DNA from: Allokutzneria multivorans
Lineage (GTDB): Bacteria; Actinomycetota; Actinomycetes; Mycobacteriales; Pseudonocardiaceae
Direction of reading: 5' to 3'
DNA: 64,000 nucleotides
Assembly: GCF_039537405.1 (NCBI RefSeq)
Contig: NZ_BAABAL010000006.1
Location: forward strand, 310,001 to 374,000
The stretch's first letter is position 1, and each line of letters opens with the position of its first letter. Positions 59,067-64,000 of this stretch are shown here, in pieces. The notes under the pieces were generated by a model, which was not told the DNA's origin, searched no databases, and saw only the letters and a list, made by a program, of their open reading frames with translations. A program made the translations under genes and the position numbers.

Positions 59067-59714
59067 TCAGTTCTTGGTGGTCTTCTTCGCGGCGGCGGGC
59101 TTGGCGGCCTCGGTGCGGTTGGCGGCCTTGCGGGTGGTGCTGCGGGTCGCGGCGGCGGCCTCGGCACCGGCGTCGACGACGGCCTCGGCCACGTCCTCGG
59201 CCACGCGCTCGGTCGCCTGCGCGGCCTTCTCACCGGCGGAGCGGGTGCGGCGGGTGACCTTGCCGAGCACGTCGTCGGCCAGCTCGCGGACGTCGGTGAC
59301 GACCTCCTCGACGCGGCCCTGGGCGACCTTGGTGCCCTCTTCGACCTGGGTCAGCGCCTTCTGCACCTGCGGGGTGTTGCGCAGGGTCTCCAGCGCCTCC
59401 TCGCCGCGCTCGGCGAGGTAGCCGTAGAGCTGCAGCGCGGCCTGGGTGTAGGCGTCGACGTACTTGCGCAGCTCGGCAGGCTCCAGCTTGGCGCGCAGGC
59501 CGGTCAGGTCCTTGGGCAGCTCGTCGGCGGCGGACTTGGCGGCCTCGGCGCCGTCCTTGGCGGCCTCGCGGGCCTTGCCGAGCGCGTCGGCGACGGCCTT
59601 GGCGGCCAGGTCACCGGCGCCGAGCGCGGCGAGCAGCGGGGTGCGGGCCTGCTCGAGCACGGTGGTGACGACGGCGCTCGCCTGCTCGCGGACGTTCTGG
59701 GTGGTGGTCGACAC
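59067..59714 (-). CDS. hbhA: Heparin-binding hemagglutinin-like protein HbhA
   Basis: A 215-residue, almost fully helical protein: N-terminal segment TPLLAALGAGDLAAKAVADAL, a coiled coil (about 60-165) with LPKDLTGLRAKLEPAELRKYVDAYTQAALQLYGYL, and a Lys/Ala-rich C-terminus (AAKPAAAKKTTKN) as in HbhA, where the lysines bind heparan sulfate and are methylated. The Lys-rich tail is shorter than in mycobacteria. In non-pathogens it may act in membrane or lipid-body organisation. GTG start; XRE regulator directly upstream. Confidence 0.87.
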   Translation of the reverse strand: MSTTTQNVREQASAVVTTVLEQARTPLLAALGAGDLAAKAVADALGKAREAAKDGAEAAKSAADELPKDLTGLRAKLEPAELRKYVDAYTQAALQLYGYLAERGEEALETLRNTPQVQKALTQVEEGTKVAQGRVEEVVTDVRELADDVLGKVTRRTRSAGEKAAQATERVAEDVAEAVVDAGAEAAAATRSTTRKAANRTEAAKPAAAKKTTKN

Positions 59715-59725
59715 GGTATTGCTCC

Positions 59726-60160
59726 TTAGTTGTCGCGAGTCGCTGTCGGCAGGTCGCCTTCTCCGTCCGAAGTGGACGGTGAAGCGCGGTTCTCCCGCCG
59801 GAAGGATTGGTAGACGTCGAGCAGCACCTGCTTCTGCCGCTCGGTGAGTTCGGAGTCGGCGAGCACGGCGTCCACGACGGCACCGCTCTCCCGCTCCTCG
59901 AGGATTCCGGCCTGCACGTAGAGCGCTTCGGCCGAGATCCGCAGCCCCTTGGCGATCTGCTGCAGGATCTCCGCGCTCGGCTTGCGCAGTCCCCGCTCGA
60001 TCTGGCTCAGGTAGGGGTTGGACACCCCGGCCTGCTTGGCCAGCTGGCGCAGGGAGATCTGCGCGCTGGAGCGCTGCGTCCGGATGTACTCACCGATGTC
60101 GCGGACCGTGCCGACAACGGCTTCGTTGACGTCGCTGACGGCTTTTTCGACCCGGCTCAT
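59726..60160 (-). CDS. XRE-family regulator (Rv0474-like)
   Basis: A 144-residue protein with an HTH_3 domain (about 20-78: IGEYIRTQRSSAQISLRQLA, QAGVSNPYLSQIERGLRKPS, ILQQIAKGLRISAE) and a helical C-terminal part. ATG at 60160 follows GAGGAGG. It precedes hbhA by 11 bp, as Rv0474 precedes hbhA, and is expected to control it. Divergent from crcB. Confidence 0.92.
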   Translation of the reverse strand: MSRVEKAVSDVNEAVVGTVRDIGEYIRTQRSSAQISLRQLAKQAGVSNPYLSQIERGLRKPSAEILQQIAKGLRISAEALYVQAGILEERESGAVVDAVLADSELTERQKQVLLDVYQSFRRENRASPSTSDGEGDLPTATRDN

Positions 60161-60276
60161 CCGGCCACCTCCTCTCGCTGTTACCCGACAGTACGCACGG
60201 GTGCTAGCTGTTGCAAGCAAAGCGCTTGCAGGAGGGTGGTGGCCTTGCCCACACTGGACCGGACTACGGTCGTGAC

Positions 60277-60639
60277 GTGCGAGAACAGGCCCCGGCAGTG
60301 CTAGCGGTCGCGGCGGGCGGCGTCATCGGCGCCCTCGCCAGACACGGCGTGAGCCTGGCAGTCGACGTTCCCCGCGACGGGTTCCCCTGGGCCACTTTCG
60401 GCATCAACGTGCTCGGCTGCCTGCTCATCGGCGCGCTGATGGCACTGCCCGCGAAGGGCCTGCGCAGGCCGCTGCTCGGCACCGGCGTCCTCGGCGGCTT
60501 CACCACGTTCTCCGGCTACACCGTGGAGACCGAGCACCTGCTCGCGGGCGGGCACTTCGTGATCGCCGGGCTCTACGTCCTCGGCACGCTCTTCGCCGCG
60601 CTCGGCGCCGTGGTCCTGGGAGCGAGGCTGGTCAGGTGA
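60277..60639 (+). CDS. crcB: Fluoride ion exporter CrcB/FluC, first copy
   Basis: A 120-residue Fluc protein with four membrane helices: AAGGVIGALARHGV, WATFGINVLGCLLIGALMAL, and the signature GVLGGFTTFSGYTVE. Fluc channels are dual-topology dimers; two tandem genes normally encode a heterodimer in Gram-positives. GTG at 60277 is chosen to fit the family. No fluoride riboswitch motif was seen upstream. Confidence 0.92.
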   Translation: MREQAPAVLAVAAGGVIGALARHGVSLAVDVPRDGFPWATFGINVLGCLLIGALMALPAKGLRRPLLGTGVLGGFTTFSGYTVETEHLLAGGHFVIAGLYVLGTLFAALGAVVLGARLVR

Positions 60640-60977
60640 ACGCCCTCCTCGTCGCGCTCGGCGCCGGAGTCGGCGCGCCGCTGCGCTACCTCGCCGCCCA
60701 GCGCTTCGGCACGCGCGGCATCTTCGCGGTCAACGTGATCGGCTCGTTCGTGCTCGGCGTGCTCACCGGGGCCGCCGTGGCAACGCCCGGCATGGCGCTG
60801 CTCGGCACCGGCCTGTGCGGCGCGCTGACCACGTACTCGACCTTCGGCCACGAGACCGTGGAGCTGCTCAGGAGCGGTCGGCGCCGGGCCGCGCTGCTCA
60901 ACGTCGTCGGCAGCACCGTGCTCGGCGTGCTCTCGGCGGCGGGCGGAGTGGCCGCTGGAGCTGCCCTGTTCGGCTGA
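60636..60977 (+). CDS. crcB: Fluoride ion exporter CrcB/FluC, second copy
   Basis: A 113-residue Fluc partner: GAGVGAPLRYLAAQRFG, FAVNVIGSFVLGVLTGA and GLCGALTTYSTFGHETVELL. GTG start overlaps the first crcB stop (GTGA), so equal production for a heterodimer is likely. Confidence 0.93.
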   Translation: MNALLVALGAGVGAPLRYLAAQRFGTRGIFAVNVIGSFVLGVLTGAAVATPGMALLGTGLCGALTTYSTFGHETVELLRSGRRRAALLNVVGSTVLGVLSAAGGVAAGAALFG

Positions 60978-61023
60978 AGGCGCCACGGCCCACCTCGGGT
61001 TACCGTGATTGACGAGGTGCGCC

Positions 61024-62208
61024 ATGGGCGAAGTGAGCAAGCGCAAGGCACAACGGCTGCGCAACCGGATGGCCGCGATGCTCGCGAGCCAGGGCGCGGT
61101 CGCCGATCCGCGCTGGCGCACGGCCTTCGAGCAGGTGCCGAGGCACGTGTTCCTGTCCCGCTTCTTCAAGCCGCACCCGGACGGCGGCTGGACGGCGGTC
61201 GCCGACTCCGATCACGAGTGGCTCGACCTGGTCTACTCGGACTGGGTGTGGGTGACCCAGCTCGACTGCGACGAGCGCCGCTGGGCCACCGCCAGGCAGC
61301 AGGGCCGCACCCCCGGCACCGCGACCTCCTCCTCCAGCATGCCGACGATCATGGCGATCATGTTGGAGGCACTAGAGATCCGGGGCGGCGAGAAGGTGCT
61401 GGAGGTCGGCACCGGGACCGGCTACAACGCGGCGCTGCTGTGCCACCGGCTCGGTCAGCGCAACGTGTCCACTGTGGACGTCGATCCGCTCGTGCTGCGC
61501 AGGGCGGCGGCCAACCTGGAGCGCGCGGGCTACCGCCCGACAGTGTCCACCTCCGACGGCGCGGCGGGCTACGCGCCGACCGCGCCCTACGACCGGGTGC
61601 TCGCCACCTGCTCGGTCGCCCGGATCCCGTTGCCCTGGCTGGCCCAGACCGTGGTCGGCGGCCTCGTCGTCACCACGTTGCACCGGCCGCTCGGCGCCGG
61701 GCTCGTGCGGGTCAGGGCGGGTCGCAACAGCACCGGCGAGGGCAGCGTGCTCCCGGCGGACGGCCGGTTCATGCCGCTGCGCGCCCATCGCGGCCCCGAG
61801 CTGGCCGAGCTGCTGCGCGCCATCGGTGAGTCCCCTGCCCCCGCGTCGCCGACGAAACTCGGCATGAACGTGGTGACCAGCCCGAGCAGCGCGTTCGAGT
61901 TCTTCGCCGGTCTCGCGCTGCCGGGCGTGCGGCCCGCCACCGGCGTGACCGAGGGCGACGCGAGGCAGAACTGGCTGCTGCACCCCGACGGCTCGTGGGT
62001 CCGGCACATCTCCGAGCGCGGGCGCCACCACGTCGAGCAGGGCGGGCCCCGGCGGCTGTGGGACGAGACCGAGCACGCCTACGAGCGCTGGCGCGAGCTC
62101 GGCGAACCCCGGCGCGAACAGTTCCGGCTCACCATCGACTCGGACGGCCAGTGGATCTGGCTCGATGAGCCGTCCGGTGGACAGCACTGGGAACTCGAAT
62201 CCGCGTAA
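61024..62208 (+). CDS. Protein-L-isoaspartyl methyltransferase-like enzyme with C-terminal extension
   Basis: A 394-residue protein. The N-terminal half (about 1-230) is a PIMT-type methyltransferase: VLEVGTGTGYNAALLCHRLG, STVDVDPLVLRRAAANLE, and a Ser/Thr-rich SSSSMPTIMAIML substrate loop. The C-terminal 160 residues (from GEGSVLPADGRFMPLRAHRG) are not part of ordinary PIMT. This layout matches methyltransferases of RiPP maturation systems (FxLD/TgmC-like), but no ATP-grasp or lanthionine gene is here. ATG at 61024. Contains an exact GTCCACTGTGGAC (61467-61479). Confidence 0.83.
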   Translation: MGEVSKRKAQRLRNRMAAMLASQGAVADPRWRTAFEQVPRHVFLSRFFKPHPDGGWTAVADSDHEWLDLVYSDWVWVTQLDCDERRWATARQQGRTPGTATSSSSMPTIMAIMLEALEIRGGEKVLEVGTGTGYNAALLCHRLGQRNVSTVDVDPLVLRRAAANLERAGYRPTVSTSDGAAGYAPTAPYDRVLATCSVARIPLPWLAQTVVGGLVVTTLHRPLGAGLVRVRAGRNSTGEGSVLPADGRFMPLRAHRGPELAELLRAIGESPAPASPTKLGMNVVTSPSSAFEFFAGLALPGVRPATGVTEGDARQNWLLHPDGSWVRHISERGRHHVEQGGPRRLWDETEHAYERWRELGEPRREQFRLTIDSDGQWIWLDEPSGGQHWELESA

Positions 62209-62218
62209 TCTCCAGCCC

Positions 62219-62446
62219 ATGATCTGCCCGAAATGCAGCGACGTGTTGGTGACCTACGAGCGCAACGGCGTGCACGTCGACCAGTGCCGGGGCTGCCAGG
62301 GCCTCTACCTCGACCGGGGAGAGCTGGAACAGCTGGTCAGGGCGTCGAGCACGTACCACAGGAGCAGGCGCGAGGACGACGGCGGGAAGCGCAAGCGCGA
62401 CGATGGCGACAGCTTCATCATGGACATCCTCGAATTCATCATCTGA
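62219..62446 (+). CDS. TFIIB-type zinc-ribbon protein
   Basis: A 75-residue protein: ICPKCSDVLVTYERNGVHVD, QCRGCQGLYLDRGELEQLV form a zf-TFIIB CxxC...CxxC ribbon; a charged linker (RREDDGGKRKRDDGD) leads to an acidic-hydrophobic end (FIMDILEFII). ATG at 62219, 10 bp after the methyltransferase stop. Function unknown; probably a zinc-binding scaffold. Confidence 0.88.
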   Translation: MICPKCSDVLVTYERNGVHVDQCRGCQGLYLDRGELEQLVRASSTYHRSRREDDGGKRKRDDGDSFIMDILEFII

Positions 62447-62481
62447 TCCGGCCACCCGGGTCTGGTCTTTCTCCCAGAATT

Positions 62482-62518
62482 CACCGAATTTATCTGCATG
62501 GAAGTGCATCATTCGGTG
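62482..62518. terminator. Hairpin between zinc-ribbon and permease genes
   Basis: CACCGAAT (62482-62489) pairs with ATTCGGTG (62511-62518); an inner GCAT/TGC pairing extends it. It overlaps the last codon of the minus-strand permease and could end plus-strand transcription. Confidence 0.5.
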
Positions 62519-64000
62519 CGCAGGCCCTCCGGCCGCATCGCGCGGCGCAGCTGCGGCAGCGTCAACACCGTGGCCAGCAGCACGGCGAGCACGGCCGCGA
62601 CGCCCATCGTCGCGATCCCCTCCCAGTCGTAGTGCTGCGGCATCGGCGTGGTGTTCAGCACCAGCACCGCCAGCCCCAGACCGCACACCAGCGCCCCTCC
62701 CGTCCCCAGGAGCACCGGCACGGCGTTCTGCCACAGCACCGACAGCGCGAGCGTCGAGTACGGCACTCCGGTCGCCGCCAACACCGCGAACTGCCGCCTG
62801 CGCTGCCTGACGTGCTCGAAGGCCACCACCAGCAGCCCGCCGGCGGCCAGCCCGAGCGTCACCGCCGAACTCACCGTGACGAGCCCCCGGATCGCCGCGT
62901 AGGTCCGCTCGGAGTCGCTGGCCGTCATCGCCAGCGTGGGCAGCGCGAACTGCCGCGTCAGCCCGATCACGTTGCGAATCTGTTCCAGCGCAAGGGAATC
63001 GTGCCCGCTGAGCCAGACGGACACCTGGTGCTGGAGTTCGGGCACCGCGCCCCCGATCGCCGCAGGGGTGAGCAGCAGGCCCGGCCCGATCCACCTCAGG
63101 TGTGCGGCGGGCCGAGCGACGGGGCGGACGTGCTCGGGAAACCTCCAGCTCACCTGGGCCGCGCGCGCTGAATCGGCGTCCAGCGCGAACTCCGTGCCGA
63201 CTGGCACCCGCACGTTCTCGCCGTCGCGGTCGGGGTAGGCGAAGACGTCGCCGTCCGTGCAGTTCGCGATCGGCGTCAGCTCGCGCAACGCGGGGCACGG
63301 CGCGACGATCAGCTCAAGGGAACCGAACTCGCGCAACGGTTGCCGCGTGTAGACCACGTCGTAGGAGACCACGCGCGCCACCCCAGGAGTCGCGCGCAAC
63401 CGCTCGGCCAGCACCCGCGCCGACTCCGCGTCGGAGGTGGCCGTCCACGCCCGATCGCGATCGTCGGCCCGGTCCAGGTACTCGTTGTGGCGCATCGGAT
63501 CGACGGTCAGCAGCAGCGCCTGGAGCGCGATCCCACCGGCCAGCAACGCCGTGAACCCGCCGACGATCCGCCACGAGGCACCGCCGTGCGCCTCCATCCG
63601 CCGCATCGCGAGCTGCCAGGACAGCGGCCCTCCCCGCGACCGCCCGGCGCAGCGTTCGAGCAGCCACGGCAACACCATCGGCATGCCGGCCAGGATCAGC
63701 ACGACCCCGAGCACCACGAGCGCCGGGCGGGCCTCCGACGCCATGCCCCGGTGCTGCCCCGCCAACAGCGCGACCCCGGCCAGGACGGGCAACAGCCGCC
63801 ACCACAGCCTGCGCGGAGGCCCGCCAACGCCCCGGCGGACGCCGAGCGGCTCGATCAGCGTGCTGCGCAAGGCGAACAGGGCCGCCCAGACGGCGATCAC
63901 CGGGACCACCGCGAACACCAGCAGCGCCAGCGGGATCGACGGCCGGATGTCCCGCGCGAAGACGCTCACGCCGAACGGCGAGACCCGGTCGACGAGCTCG
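62509..64000 (-). CDS. FtsX-like ABC transporter permease, 5' truncated
   Basis: The C-terminal 496 codons of an MacB/FtsX-type permease; the frame stays open to the window edge (GTG at 63969 is only internal). Two hydrophobic blocks near the N-side (VFAVVPVIAVWAALFAL, VLLPVL-type), a large extracytoplasmic domain (about 160-370), and three C-terminal helices with VAFEHVRQRRRQFAVLAATGVP, the FtsX cytoplasmic loop. Only cysteines PCPALRELTPIANC are seen in the external domain. An ATPase partner is presumably outside the window. Confidence 0.85.
   Translation of the reverse strand, partial: ELVDRVSPFGVSVFARDIRPSIPLALLVFAVVPVIAVWAALFALRSTLIEPLGVRRGVGGPPRRLWWRLLPVLAGVALLAGQHRGMASEARPALVVLGVVLILAGMPMVLPWLLERCAGRSRGGPLSWQLAMRRMEAHGGASWRIVGGFTALLAGGIALQALLLTVDPMRHNEYLDRADDRDRAWTATSDAESARVLAERLRATPGVARVVSYDVVYTRQPLREFGSLELIVAPCPALRELTPIANCTDGDVFAYPDRDGENVRVPVGTEFALDADSARAAQVSWRFPEHVRPVARPAAHLRWIGPGLLLTPAAIGGAVPELQHQVSVWLSGHDSLALEQIRNVIGLTRQFALPTLAMTASDSERTYAAIRGLVTVSSAVTLGLAAGGLLVVAFEHVRQRRRQFAVLAATGVPYSTLALSVLWQNAVPVLLGTGGALVCGLGLAVLVLNTTPMPQHYDWEGIATMGVAAVLAVLLATVLTLPQLRRAMRPEGLRTE

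Noticed and set aside
60161..60276. Fluoride riboswitch before crcB
   Set aside because: I looked for the conserved GG-GATGG core and pseudoknot and did not see it; the 116-bp gap also serves the divergent XRE gene.

Overview
The window is about 64 kb of very GC-rich, gene-dense chromosome from an actinomycete. Mycothiol synthesis (mshA), SenX3-RegX3, HbhA-like protein, BldC, BldN, Rex and the CobA-HemD fusion all point to Actinomycetia. Gene content and order follow the M. tuberculosis Rv0474-Rv0534 region (recalled, not searched) in reverse orientation. A dispersed palindrome (GTCCACTGTGGAC and variants) and palindromic intergenic arrays make a Pseudonocardiaceae-like organism my best guess; the genus cannot be read from the sequence. 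No rRNA, tRNA, integrase, transposase or CRISPR array was seen.

Layout. 1-2.5 kb: 3' end of menA, a Cds1-like PLP enzyme, a DUF4229 membrane protein and an Lrp regulator. 2.6-6.2 kb: bldC, a LysR regulator, a 0.5-kb gene-poor stretch that may encode a structured RNA, a small membrane protein and a MinD/ParA-like ATPase. 6.2-12.5 kb: cytochrome c maturation operon (tlpA, ccdA, resB, ccsB) behind a histidine phosphatase and hemL, interrupted by a 30-bp-period palindrome array. 12.5-18 kb: two-component system and five tandem small membrane proteins. 18-24 kb: heme operon rex-hemA-hemC-cobA/hemD then hemB, with a Rex-operator-like promoter. 24-28 kb: glutaredoxin-like protein, acyl-CoA dehydrogenase, an inserted DUF3800 gene and an acyl-CoA ligase. 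28-33 kb: bldN with a very small candidate anti-sigma gene, a SerB1-like HAD enzyme, a YbjQ protein, an acyltransferase, an SDR enzyme, a 33-residue ribosome-associated protein and a BdtA/Rv0500A-like HTH protein. 33-39 kb: proC, thioesterase, proline dehydrogenase, TIM-barrel isomerase, membrane protein, Ppx/GppA. 39-43 kb: regX3-senX3, gpmA, a TetR regulator, a small secreted protein and a second palindrome array. 43-53 kb: 4CL-like ligase, DUF4349 lipoprotein, YbjN protein, mshA, hydrolase, L,D-transpeptidase, trypsin-like protein, murB. 52-64 kb: DUF2505 and methyltransferase genes, a mycothiol-dependent-type enzyme, a phosphodiesterase-fold enzyme, purU, YbaK, DJ-1/PfpI, a hydrolase, hbhA with its XRE regulator, two crcB genes, an orphan isoaspartyl-methyltransferase-like gene, a zinc-ribbon protein and a truncated FtsX-type permease.

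How it works together. Most genes are on the minus strand in translationally coupled strings (ATGA, GTGA and TGATG overlaps). Rex senses NADH/NAD+ and heads the heme genes; heme then supplies the Ccs-type cytochrome c machinery encoded nearby. SenX3-RegX3 with Ppx/GppA links to phosphate, MurB and the L,D-transpeptidase to the wall, MshA and thiol enzymes to redox control. BldC, BldN and the BdtA-like protein are developmental regulators.

The most unusual signal is non-coding: (i) two 30-bp-period arrays of palindromes, one inside the cytochrome c operon and one at the stop codon of a secreted-protein gene; (ii) a dispersed 13-bp palindrome embedded in coding sequences; (iii) an intergenic element with GTCTTCAAGAC ends; (iv) a candidate structured RNA at about 4.04-4.39 kb.
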